From Zoopage sp. CT-All (lineage: Eukaryota > Zoopagomycota > Zoopagomycetes > Zoopagales > Zoopagaceae), in contig QZWS01000067.1 of NCBI GenBank assembly GCA_004114245.1, positions 1 to 30,747 of the forward strand: a DNA stretch of 30,747 nt. The letters run 5' to 3'. This document shows, in pieces, positions 18,519-28,000 of the stretch; within the stretch, counting starts at the first letter, position 1, and each line of letters begins with the position of its first letter. Below the pieces are notes generated by a model that made no database searches, had not been told where the DNA came from, and worked only from the letters and a program-made list of their open reading frames with translations. Position numbers and translations under genes: made by a program.

Positions 18519-20040
18519 TCACGGTTTGAAGACAAGAGCGCACCCATCATCTGATCCAGTAATAATTACTGCAGCATCCCTAAACACTCGCATCAGCATG
18601 CGGCAACCGCATCGCATATCTGCTTACTTTGCCATAGCCATGCATAGAATCGCATCTTGGTGGCCATGCCGGACGCATTCGCATGTCCCAGTGCGGGCGT
18701 CCCATCGTCGTACGGTACGATCCACCGAGCATGAATAAAGCAGTGGAGAATTCTGGACCCATAGCAACTGAACAACAGCGTCGCTATGTGAGAGCGTGTG
18801 ACGCAGATGCAGCGTGTTTGTATCCCAGATCTTTATCGTGCCATCAACGGATCCTGTAGCGACCAAGGGAAGCCTATTAAGCGCAGTAGTTAAGCAGCGC
18901 GTCAACCATTAGATTCTTACGCGTCGCAGAAAGCGACTGACTCGACCGAATCCGTATGTGCATCTAACGAGCCGAGCATCTGCACAAGTGCATTAATTCT
19001 CAAGCATAACGACAGTCCGCTTACATGGCCGGAGATTGAAAGGAGCTTGCAGAGGCCATCGACCCCGCCTGTGACAATCACCGTGGACTCTTTGTTCATG
19101 GCCAATGCGGTCACGGCTCCTTCGTGCCACCTGGCATCGTGCGCAGCTGCACTGCCGCCCCATTTGTGCAGCGGCGCCCCCGTCTTTGGGTCCCACACAA
19201 CGACGACGCCATCTTCCGACGCGCTCGTAATCATTTTCCCGTCAGGAGAGAATCTTGCGGTCGTGATTGGGCCAGAGTGGGCGCCGGCAAGGACGTGTGC
19301 AATCGTGCCAGAAGGGACGAACCAAAGCCAGATGGTGGCGTCGGAGGTTCCCGCGATGAGCGCGTTGCCTTTCGCATGCCAGTCCATGCACTGGCGGTCT
19401 TGGTGTGAATCAGGTGGCAGGTGGTGGGGATGAGACGCACCGTGATTTCCCCGGCTTCGAGGTCGAGGAGGGGAGCGCCGGTGGCCGTGTCCGCCACGAA
19501 CACATGCCCGTCCATGCCGCCCGAGGCCACGTACTTCCCGTCGACGCTGAATCCAACGTCGGTCACCGAGTCGCCATGGCCTATTGCAATCATTGAGCGT
19601 CATGTCTTGGCAAAGACGGGTGGTACGAGCGATCTGGTGCAGCTTCTCGCCGGTGAGGCAGTTCCACAAGACCGACAGATCATCCCCGCCACCGGTGCAG
19701 ACGATGTGCGGCTTCGTCGGATGCAGGGCCACGGCATACACCGGCTCTGTTGATTATATGTGGTTAGCAGCAGCATTTGCAGGAGCCTGACCTTTATGTT
19801 CGAAGAAGCCTTGGACCGAATCATCCAGCAGCTCCATCATCTCCTCGTCATCGCCACGCGCAGCCATTGCATCGTCCTCTTCGCTGCCATCTTGAAGGGG
19901 GTGGTATAGGGGGTGGTATAGGGGCAGCGATCAGCGGGCATACCAGTCAGCATGGCAGGCTCGGCGTCGTCTTCTACAACATCCGCGACCTCCTCGACGC
20001 TGATGAACTCGTCTGCGGCCTCCTCTGTCTGGCATGGCAT
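18519..20040 (-). CDS. SQT1: Sqt1/AAMP-type WD40 protein, ribosomal protein uL16 chaperone
   Basis: Eight exons: 19944-20040, 19792-19890, 19627-19746, 19441-19580, 19025-19390, 18921-18979, 18628-18873 and 18519-18579; joined 1188, 395 residues; introns 45-53 nt. An acidic N-terminus (FISVEEVADVVEDDAEPAM, DGSEEDDAM, GDDEEMMELLDDSV) precedes a seven-bladed WD40 propeller: VYAVALHPTKPHIVCTGGGD, HGDSVTDVGFSVDGKYVASG, CMDWHAKGNALIAGTSD, ITTARFSPDGKMITSASEDG, AVTALAMNKESTVIVTGGVD, SVESVAFCDA with LPLVATGSVDGTIKIWD, LLYSCSVDRTVRRWD and VIITGSDDGCALVF. The acidic leader and propeller match yeast Sqt1, which guards newly made Rpl10/uL16 in the cytoplasm for 60S assembly; human AAMP is the relative. 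The start ATG is followed by an in-frame acidic leader, as expected. Confidence 0.87.
19894..19920. repeat. 12-bp tandem repeat inside SQT1 intron 1
   Basis: On the plus strand, GGGGGTGGTATA occurs twice in direct succession and is followed by GGGG. It occupies half of the 53-nt first intron (19891-19943) of SQT1, close to the acceptor. In the transcript it reads as TATACCACCCCC repeats, giving the acceptor a C-rich tract. Confidence 0.7.
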
Positions 20041-20101
20041 GGCAGAGCTGTGTTGGAATTGCAAATCGTACCTGCTTGGGATGGGTGTCTGACATGAGCG
20101 A

Positions 20102-20196
20102 GCAAGCACGGCGCAATTGGTAAGCGCGTTCGACTGTTGAGCAGCACCATGCTTGCTTCTATCGAGAGGTTGTGGGTTCAAGCCTAGCCGAGAGCA
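20102..20196 (+). pseudogene. tRNA-Asn(GTT)-like relic with intron
   Basis: The region reads like tRNA-Asn from the D-arm onwards: GCGCAATTGGTAAGCGCG (box A and a GCGC/GCGC D-stem, 20111-20128), anticodon stem TTCGA with loop CTGTTGA, anticodon GTT at 20136-20138, a candidate 21-nt intron at 20140-20160 after position 37, the 3' stem TCGAG, and GGTTCAAGCC (box B). The T-stem has one mismatch and two wobbles. The expected acceptor partner GCTCTCG is absent; GCAAGCA occurs instead and only three of seven positions pair. Internal RNA polymerase III boxes therefore look intact while the acceptor is broken. I read it as a decayed tRNA or a tRNA-derived fragment between two divergent genes. Confidence 0.5.
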
Positions 20197-20458
20197 TTAT
20201 TCTCAAGGCTTAATGCATGACACATTATCTCTCTCGGAACATTCCTTGCATACTCCCTTGCATACTCTGCTCCATTGCCTTAAGCTCACTCAGACACCAA
20301 ATGCCATGGACATGGACATGTGATCTGTGCAATGCTCCCTCGCACTCGTCTCCAGCCACCCGCTCCTGTGGCAGCCATGTGGCAGACACTCAGTGCAATC
20401 TGCTGATGCTGTGACGGTAACATGCACATGGACTCTTCCCACGCCCTGCCTCATCGCC
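20197..20458. promoter_or_regulatory. upstream region of the glutamine synthetase-like gene
   Basis: 262 bp after the tRNA-like relic and before the ATG at 20459. It contains a short direct duplication, CCTTGCATACTC twice in a row (about 20244-20267). The gene's frame stays open upstream to 20327, but without homology. No other signal is evident. Confidence 0.35.
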
Positions 20459-21948
20459 ATGCAGTCTGCCCGCTCCCGCTCTCGCTCCCGCTCCCCCGCG
20501 GATCTCGCTTCCCTGCTCGCCGGCGACTCCCGCGTTACCATCGCTGGCATCGACATCGACGGCGTGCTGCGTGGGAAGTCCATCCTCGCGTCGAAGCTCA
20601 CCTCCGCCCTTCCGGCCGCCGGGCTCGGCTTCTGCTCCGTTGTGTTTGGCTGGGACGCCCACGACAAGCCCTACACGACGCCCACGCGCGTCTCGACGGC
20701 GGAGACGGGGTTTGGCGACGTGGTTGCCGTGGTCGATCCTGCGAGCGCGAGGCGGCAGCCGTGGGAAGCCGCCAACGGCGTGCTGCTTCTGGCCGATTTC
20801 GTCGATCCGGTGACGCGCGTCCCACTGCCCATGTGCCCCAGGAGCTTGCTGAAGAGAGTTGTGGGGGCGTATGCTGAGGAGCTGGGCGTCGAGCCGCTCT
20901 GTGCGCTCGAGTACGAGTTCTTCAACTTTCATGGTGCCCTTCGCCGTGCCATCGCCTCCCTGCATGTCTGACCCTTGTCTCGCTAGAAACGCCCAAAACT
21001 CTGGCGGAGAAGCAAGGCCACGGACTTACCCCGCTCACCCCGGGCATGTTTGGCTACTCGCTTGTCCGCCCCGCGCTGCACCAGCACTACTTTAACGACC
21101 TGCAGCGCCTCACCGCCGATTTCCGCGTCCCCGTCGAGGGATTGCACACCGAGACCGGCCCCGGGGTGTATGAAGCGGCTATTGAATATGCGCCTGCCGT
21201 GGAAGCGGCCGATCGTGCGGTACTCTTCAAGTACGCTGCCAAAAGAATTGGCATCATACATGGCGTGGTGCCATCGTTCATGGCCAAGCCGAATGACAAG
21301 CTCCCTGGCTGCTCCGGCCACGTCCATATCAGTCTGAGGGATATCGCTACCAAAGCCAACGTCTTCCAGGCGCCCACGGACGCTGCGGCGTGCGATGATG
21401 ATGCCTCCGATACCCATGGCCTCAGCGACATGATGCAGCATTTCATAGCTGGCGTCCTTGACGGCCTCCCCAGCATCATGCCCGTCATCGCGCCCACCAT
21501 CAACTCCTACAAGCGCCTGGTGGAGAACTACTGGGCGCCTACCGTCGTGTCCTGGGGCCGTGAGAATCGGACTGCGGCGTTGAGAGTGCTTGCACCGCCC
21601 ACATGCGTGGCGAGTGCAACGCGAGTGGAGATGCGCGTGCCCGGCGCCGATGCCAATGCCCCGCTCGTGCTTGCCGCGATACTATCATGTGGGCTGCGTG
21701 GCATCAAGGAAAAGATGACGCTGGAGCCAGCGGTGCGCGGCGATGCCACCAAGGAACCCAGCCTACCGCGGCTCGCGCCAGATCTCATCACTGCGGTGCA
21801 GGAAATGGAGGCGCCAGGGAGCATTGCGCGCCAGGTCCTTGGCAATGACTTTGTCGATCACTATGCCGCAACGCGCAGACACGAGTGGAACGAGTGGAAG
21901 GTGGCGGTGACAGACTGGGAGCTGAAGCGGTACATCGAGATTGTCTAG
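20459..21948 (+). CDS. glutamine synthetase-like enzyme (FluG/GSI-type catalytic domain)
   Basis: Two exons, 20459-20933 and 20987-21948, joined 1437, 478 residues; intron 53 nt. The catalytic fold is complete: DIDGVLRGKS near the start, EYEFFNFHETPKTLAEKQG spanning the intron, HTETGPGVYEAAIEYAPA with metal-binding acids, CSGHVHISL, INSYKRLVENYWAP, WGRENRTAALRVL and RVEMRVPGADANAPLVLAAI. These are the type I signatures seen in FluG C-terminal domains and their stand-alone relatives, rather than the short type II enzyme of primary nitrogen assimilation. It therefore may ligate another amine or glutamate analogue to ammonia; the substrate is unknown. The N-terminus begins with alternating Arg-Ser (SARSRSRSRSPADL), unusual for this family. 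The stop is 51 bp from that of the CAP protein. Confidence 0.88.
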
Positions 21949-21999
21949 GCAGACTGGTCTTAAAATTACCATTAAACCATCTCAACCAAATTACTCGAT

Positions 22000-22707
22000 C
22001 TAGTTGGCGTAATACGGCTGTGTGCCCTCTGCGGCCCACACTGCCGCGGGCACAACCACTGGCATGGCCGCAGGTGCTGCCGCGGGCTTGGAAAGATCCG
22101 GGCAGAGAGGGAAGCTGTGCGCACGACCATCGCCACCGAATGCCTGCGTGAAATACACCTGGCCGTCAGCGCCCTCGACCATCCCGCACCCGAAATGCGT
22201 CATGTTTGGATCCATGATATTGGCATAGTGCCCGGGCGACGCAATCCACATGTCCATGACCTTGTTCAGGTCCCAGCTGGCCATGGCCACGTTCTCGGCC
22301 GTGGTGGAGCCGCTGTAGCCGGAGCCGGAGATGCGCTGACCGGGAGAGGAGCCGTCAGAGCCGGTGTGTGAGAGTAGGCGGTGGTCGGCCATATCGGAGC
22401 TGTGGCCCTGCGCGCACAATTCCAGATCGTGGTCGTAGCCGAGCGCCGACAGGCCCTGTGTGGCGCGCTGTTTGTTGACAAGACACAGCAGAGTGACGGC
22501 TTCTTTGGGCACGTCGTTGGGCTCGCTTGCTGCGGCTGCGCCTGCAGCTGTGGGAGCGGCGGGCGCAGCGACGGAGGCAGCGACGGGCGCCACTGGGCTC
22601 GCGGCCGGGGCCGATGCCGTGGCAACCCCAAGCGAGGCGACCTCCTGGGCGCTGACGCACCACGCCGACGCGGCCACCACAAGCAAGTAAGCGCGGAAGA
22701 GATGCAT
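22000..22707 (-). CDS. secreted CAP-domain (PR-1-like, Pry-type) protein
   Basis: Single exon, 235 residues. Signal peptide MHLFRAYLLVVAASAWCVSA. A low-complexity Ala/Pro/Val linker (about residues 25-65) follows, then the CAP domain: LCLVNKQRATQGLSALGYDH, LCAQGHSSDMADHRLLSHTG, GSGYSGSTTAENVAMAS, MDMWIASPGHYANIMDP, and HFGCGMVEGADGQVYFTQAFG. The CAP cavity His and Glu residues (LSHTG, AENVA, GHYANIM) are present. The domain ends in a Pro/Ala-rich tail. Related fungal Pry proteins bind sterols and lipids outside the cell; some are virulence-linked in plant pathogens. The frame is open further upstream, but the ATG at 22705-22707 begins the signal peptide. Confidence 0.92.
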   Translation of the reverse strand: MHLFRAYLLVVAASAWCVSAQEVASLGVATASAPAASPVAPVAASVAAPAAPTAAGAAAASEPNDVPKEAVTLLCLVNKQRATQGLSALGYDHDLELCAQGHSSDMADHRLLSHTGSDGSSPGQRISGSGYSGSTTAENVAMASWDLNKVMDMWIASPGHYANIMDPNMTHFGCGMVEGADGQVYFTQAFGGDGRAHSFPLCPDLSKPAAAPAAMPVVVPAAVWAAEGTQPYYAN

Positions 22708-22933
22708 TAGACACAGTGTAATAGGGGGTAGGCGGGAGTGTACGGCGCTGTATGCGAATTGGGCACGTCGGTCAGACGGGGTGGAGAACCTCAACCGTTT
22801 GTCGCTGCAATATGCCAGCCGGCAATATGCTCGAATGGGAGTGAGTGGCAACGCAGTGCAATATCGAGCCTTCTGTTCTCTGTTGACACTGAAATATAAA
22901 TTGCCATTATTACTACCTTGAACATTGCGCCCG
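22708..22933. promoter_or_regulatory. upstream region of the CAP-protein gene
   Basis: 226 bp separating the CAP-protein start from the RhoGAP stop, both genes on the minus strand. It must hold the CAP promoter and the RhoGAP 3' end. AT-rich stretches (AAATATAAATTGCC near 22890) are present; nothing else is clear. Confidence 0.3.
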
Positions 22934-25900
22934 TCACCCGTTGCCTCGCAGCGGAGAGCCGCCAACCCCTCGCATGCCGTTCGATACAGTCTCGATCGCG
23001 CTGCCGCCTGCCGATACCTCCAAACGTCGTGCCTGTGCAACAACCGGCAGCGATCCCACGCCCATCCCGGACGTGCTCTGCTGTCGCTGCATAGACGACG
23101 ATCGCCGCGTGCGCACAAAGCTCTCGCATCGCTTCAGAATGTCCTTACTCGAAAGGTGGCTGCTCTGGTCAATCAGGTCATGCTCGGCAAGAATCTCTGC
23201 AATCTCTGCTGGCACCATTAAGTAGTCCTCGATATTCTCCAGCAATATCAGGACAATCTCGTTTGCAAAAAATGACTCGTCCTTGGTCGGGTCCTTGGAA
23301 TACAGAATGTTGGGCGTGATCACGGTGGCCATGTTGGAAAGGTTCATCTTGTTGCCGCGCACCGTTGCTGGGTCCGGGTTGTCCACTGCTTCGCCCGAAT
23401 GGCTGGATATCCACCGGAAGAATAGGAAGAGCACCTCGACAAGATCACGATTCTCCTCTGGGAGAAGAGCGAACGCAAGATGCATCAGTGATTTGCGCGC
23501 TGCCGTATTGTCCACTCCTAGTAAGCGATCAACAGCGCAGTAGAGCAAATGGCGGCCTACGTCCAACAGCCATGAACAGTCTATGCAATTTGTACGTCAA
23601 AAGCGGTTCGGGCATGTCGCGAAGAAACTTCTTAAGAAGCGCGGCAACCTGTACTGCATTCTCTTTCGTTAGATCGACGGCCATTGGATTCCTGTCAATA
23701 GCCTCGGTCAGATCTTTGGAGCGGCGGATGTTTCCATTCTTTCGGAAAATCCCTTCGACCGTGACGTCTACGCCATTTCACAACAATACAGGCATGGACT
23801 TTAGCCTACCCATCGAGCGCATGGCATCAAGCGCACTGCGAACAAAGTGTGGAATAAGGACGGATATGGAGCCGAAGCCAAGCGGCATTTCCGTGCCAGC
23901 ACGTTCAACAAGCACATCGAGTGGTACGCCAAACGTGCCCTCTGCACGAAGTGATGAATGAAGCGAGAATATGACGAGCAGATATACCCTTTTTCACCGG
24001 TTTACCACCTTTGAGCGACGTCTTGAGCCGCGACCACAGTGTATTCTTCGATGCATCAATCATGTCAAGGAGCTCGTCGACCGTGAATTGATCGCGAAGG
24101 GCCGGAAACAAGGTCAGAATAGACGTATGCTTTACAACGAGAGCTTCCAATGCCGAGAGCTGCGAGAGGTACGGTCGTGTCTGCCTAGGCGGCGGCATCG
24201 AGACGGGCCGCAGGGGCAAAGACCCAACACGGCGCCCAATGACTGAGTCGGGTCGTGCAATGCCGTCCACAAGAAGCTGTGCAGATGACGACGATGGATC
24301 ATCCCTTCGTACAATCGTACGACGCTTCGCGAGTGTGGACACGCTTAGACGTCGCTCAAGGCCTTCCATGGCTCGAGCGCTGGACGTAAGTTCCGACTCG
24401 GCAGCTGCAACCTGTGCGGCCAATGGTGCAAGGGAGCGGGCTGATTCGCGGGGTGGACTGGACGTCAGCACTGGCATTTCTTTGAGAGCGTTTGGATCTG
24501 CATAACAGTTAAACGGCCCTGGAAATGTCATACTTACGTTGCTGTCGGAGCAGATGAACGAGACGCTGCTGGGCAACACGAAGTAAATGCGTGTACTGCT
24601 CCAGCTGTGATACAGAAATAAATCCTCCAATATCATCTGCCGACGGCTTGGCTCCAGAATTCATCGCGCAAAGCACCGAGCAGTAGGTCTGACTGGAAAT
24701 CGGATCGAATACGGCCGTGTCCAATGATGACACCCCAATTTCTCGGTGACAGCTGGAGCAGCATAGACACTTTCGGTGCCATCGATGCACCCCATTGGCA
24801 GACACATGACGAATACAGGGCTCCTCGAGCGTGACATGGCAAGCCATACAATGATCCGTAGCGGTTCCGTTCCCGGCCACATCCAGCGGCTCCACCTTTC
24901 CAGGCTCTGCGAGTTCCGAGAGCTTTCGCAAGAGGTCCTGAACGCCAGACCGCACGCCGTGCGACCCTTCCAGCCGCAAAGCACCGTTCAATGCGCCACG
25001 GATGAGTGTTTTGAGGTAGTGCGCGAGGCCGGTAACAAGAGAAAGAAGCTCTTGCGTTACACCACCAGACGACGAGAATCGACCGGGCTCCTGGGACGTG
25101 GAGAGAACGGAGAAGAAGCTGATAATCTTTTTGCACAGCATCTTGGGCTCCTTGACGTGAACAATGCCTATAATTGGACATGCGGATAGCTACAAAAGAC
25201 ACGTGTGTTACCTGACTTGTCGGAAAAAGAGGCCAGCCGACTTTCGAGCTGATCGATGGCAGTAAAAAGGATCTCGACGTGCTGGATAAATGCGCCGGAT
25301 GTGCGCACGCCTTCGAGGTACGAGCCGTTGGAGACGTGCAGCAGCATTTCTGAGATGCAAGCAGCGCTCGACTCTTCGAAGGCAGATAATACAGTCCAGA
25401 TTTGGTAGACCTCCTCTTCCATCTGCTCTTGCTCAAACTTGAGCCGTTTTGCTGCCTGGAGAGGAACATTTGCGACATGCTCGTCGACGAATAGTTCCCC
25501 ACCGCGGCGAGGGCCAATGCGAACATTCCAAAACTAGGGGGCGCAAAGTTAAATACATCTGGGCGATTGCACCACGGAGTACCTTGCTGATCATGTAGCA
25601 TTCTGGATGCCAATGCTCGTCGATACCCTCCTCGCCAGACTTGTTGATCTCCACAAACTGCTTGAGGATCGGGAACCCACACCCAGCACACCTCCCGGCG
25701 AAACGCATTGAATAGTGATAATGACAATAGACGTGGTCTTGATGCTCGTAGTACGAGTCCTGCGGACCAAATACAGTGGGACAGGCCGAACAGGTGAAGT
25801 GATCCATGTGGTATTTACGGCCAAGAGCAGTGATGTATGATCCGCGAAGCGGACCCTCACACGCAGTGCAGAGCAGATCGAGCCGGCGAAAGTAGTCCGT

Positions 25901-26461
25901 TTCGCAGAGTGGGCGGCGCACAGTGGACGCCGAATTAGTCGAAGGGACCTCCACCGGGAAGAATTTGGTCGCGACGACCTGGCCACAGTCCTGCAAACAA
26001 GATCAGAAGGCGGATGAGATTAAGAGGGAGTGTACTTGACAGGTGAAACATTCAACGTGATATGTGGAATTCAGCGCAGTTACCATCGGACCAATGATTT
26101 CCCGAAGACATGCGCCGCATGAGGACGATTTTTCGGGCACAGGGGGCGGAACGTCGGCGCTCCCGGGGCTGGTGGGCATGGGAGTGGGCGTCGTGCTGGA
26201 TGCCGGCTGGGCTGGCCCGGACGAAGAGCGAGTGAGCTGTAGTCCCCGAGGCGCATCCTGGCTCACAAAATACGAACCAGCATCAGCACCTGCAGATGAC
26301 GATGCCGATGCCAGCGGGTGCTGCGGAGAGGAGCCGCCCATCCCCAGGATGGCAGACAAATCGTGCGAACGAGGTGCCTGTTGGGAAGCAGGCGCACTGA
26401 ATGCGCCCCGAGTCGCGGGCGATGTCGACGTCGAGCTACCCGATCGGCTAAGCGAGCTCAT
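22934..26461 (-). CDS. RGA1: Rho GTPase-activating protein with LIM domains (Rga1-like)
   Basis: Eight exons: 26036-26461, 25583-25990, 25212-25533, 24538-25167, 23988-24497, 23810-23941, 23561-23767 and 22934-23517; joined 3219, 1072 residues (1100 if the in-frame ATG at 26545 is used); introns 40-49 nt. Order: Ser/Pro-rich N-terminus; LIM1 from residue about 114 (CGACLREI, HVECFTCQDCG); LIM2 (LLCTACEGPLRGSY, HMDHFTCSAC, CHYHYS); a third CAGCGFPILK LIM half with HWHPECYMISKFWNV; a long helical middle; a fourth zinc module (CMACHVTLEEPCIRH, RKCLCCSSC); a coiled-coil-like stretch; then RhoGAP at about 766-960 with the arginine finger in EGIFRKNGNIRR, AVQVAALLKKFLRDMPEPLL and NKMNLSNMATVITPNIL. 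It switches off Rho/Cdc42-class GTPases in polarity and septation. The C-terminus is Ser-rich. Confidence 0.93.
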
Positions 26462-26647
26462 GGACGATATGGAGCAGGCCTGGGCGTGCACACGGGTGGC
26501 GAGGGTGGAAGGCGAGGGTGCGTTATGTGGTGGAACCAAGAGCATATCGGTGCCTCCTCAACAGCCCATGCTTCTTCAGCAGTGGCCGCAGGAGCACACA
26601 AGAAGAAATAAAACCTCCTGAAAGCAGCCTCCTATGTGTGTGTCACG

Positions 26648-27932
26648 TGGTCTGAGTAGGACTAGCCATATAAGGCTGCTGGTTGCTGGCCTACTGCACT
26701 TAGAGCTTCTTGTCTATCCATATATGAAATGAATTTTATAAATAGAGTATAAGTATATTGTCTATAAACTAAAGGTGGTGTTACATGTCTATACTAGCAA
26801 TTTAAGGGACTCTTGGCCTAGTTGCTCCTCAATTTTATGTCATAGGACTTGCTTTGGACAGTAGTTAGTTCAGACATAAACATCCAAGGGACTGTATAAT
26901 GCATATCTAGTTCCTATGCCCTAGCTCTAGCAAATTTTTGGCAATCTGAATTGATTAGGATAAGCATAGTATGTAAAGCAGCAATAAAGCCAAGAATAAT
27001 TGTAATAAGCTATCTTTAGCCAATTTTCATGCATAAAAGGTTTGCCCCAAAGACATACCTTCTAGCAGTATATGCTACATGTAGTGTAGTGCAGAGTAAG
27101 TCTTGTGGAACTTAATGTATCAGAAAAGAGACTGCTACTTTTCTACTGCCGCACCACACTACATTCAACATTATTCTGCAAATATCCCAAATACTCCCAC
27201 CATTTACCACAACTACAGAAGCTATTATCAAGCTTGATGCATGGGAATACTTCTTTAAACAACTTAGCCAGATTCATGCTGCTATAACTACTTTGTATAA
27301 GAGTTGGCCAGACAACTCTTTTCTTCTCTATCTGACCAATACCAGTGTTGGTCCCAATACATACTAGCCTTACTAGACCCACTTTAGAGCCCTCACAGTT
27401 GAAGAGCTACTCTTACAAGAGGTTAAAAACTACTAGTAGACTACTGACTAGCACATCCTTCTTTGTCATTGACCTCCCTTAGCATCCTGTCATAACACCA
27501 TCATCATACCTTTTCTACAATAATCCCCTTAATCTTATTAAGGGCATTTGGCATGTATGAGAGATTTAGTACAACTAATGGCAGTGGTACAAGATGACTA
27601 TAGTGGCTATTACCTTGATCTTAGGCCTGGCCTGCTCAGTCCCCTCAGTAGGTGGAGAATGCTGAAGAACTTTAAAATGAATGAATTACATGTGGTTGGG
27701 TTTAATGCCACCCTTGCATAGGAGTATGAGGTTGTAATGGGTGGTACTTGTCTTTGCAGTGGCATTTCCAGTTACTGAGAGAGCAGTCTAAATATATTAT
27801 GGCTAGAGAAATAAGCTGTTCATACAAGTGATTTACTCTTTTAGCCTAAAACCTTACTGTTGAGGAATGCCACAACTTAGTGCCATAGGTAGCCTGCTGC
27901 AGGCTGCAAGAGTTTTTCTTTCCAGTCTAACT
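26648..27932. other. AT-rich, almost CpG-free region without a gene
   Basis: Between the CpG at 26646-26647 and the one at 27933-27934 I count a single CpG (27150-27151) in about 1.28 kb, while the flanking genes are CpG-rich. The sequence is AT-rich with many TpA, TpG and CpA steps. Short open stretches occur (27105-27287 and 27570-27720 on the plus strand; 27143-27382 on the minus strand), but none resembles a protein I know and all are broken by stops. This is the look of an old repeat that was methylated and lost its CpGs by deamination. The parent element cannot be named by eye. Confidence 0.5.
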
Positions 27933-28000
27933 CGCAATGCATTGCAGGTTTGTCATGTTCAAGGGAATACATTGAGTCTAACTCGCAACCCATTGCAGTT
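27924..28000. repeat. 25-bp direct repeat pair at the end of the secreted-protein gene
   Basis: AGTCTAACTCGCAATGCATT continues as GCAGG at 27924-27948, and AGTCTAACTCGCAACCCATT continues as GCAGTT at 27975-28000. The two differ at two internal positions. The second copy overlaps the stop codon of the secreted protein (27999-28001), so the 3' end of that gene lies inside the repeat. It may be an excision footprint or a small tandem duplication. Confidence 0.7.

Noticed and set aside
24633-25727. 364-codon minus-strand frame across the LIM-RhoGAP gene
   Set aside because: Overlaps true exons in a different frame, contains intron sequence and has a Cys/Trp/His-rich unnatural composition.
27858-27998. 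Possible solo LTR starting TGTTGAGG
   Set aside because: Only the first bases resemble an LTR end; no matching CA end, target duplication or second copy is visible.
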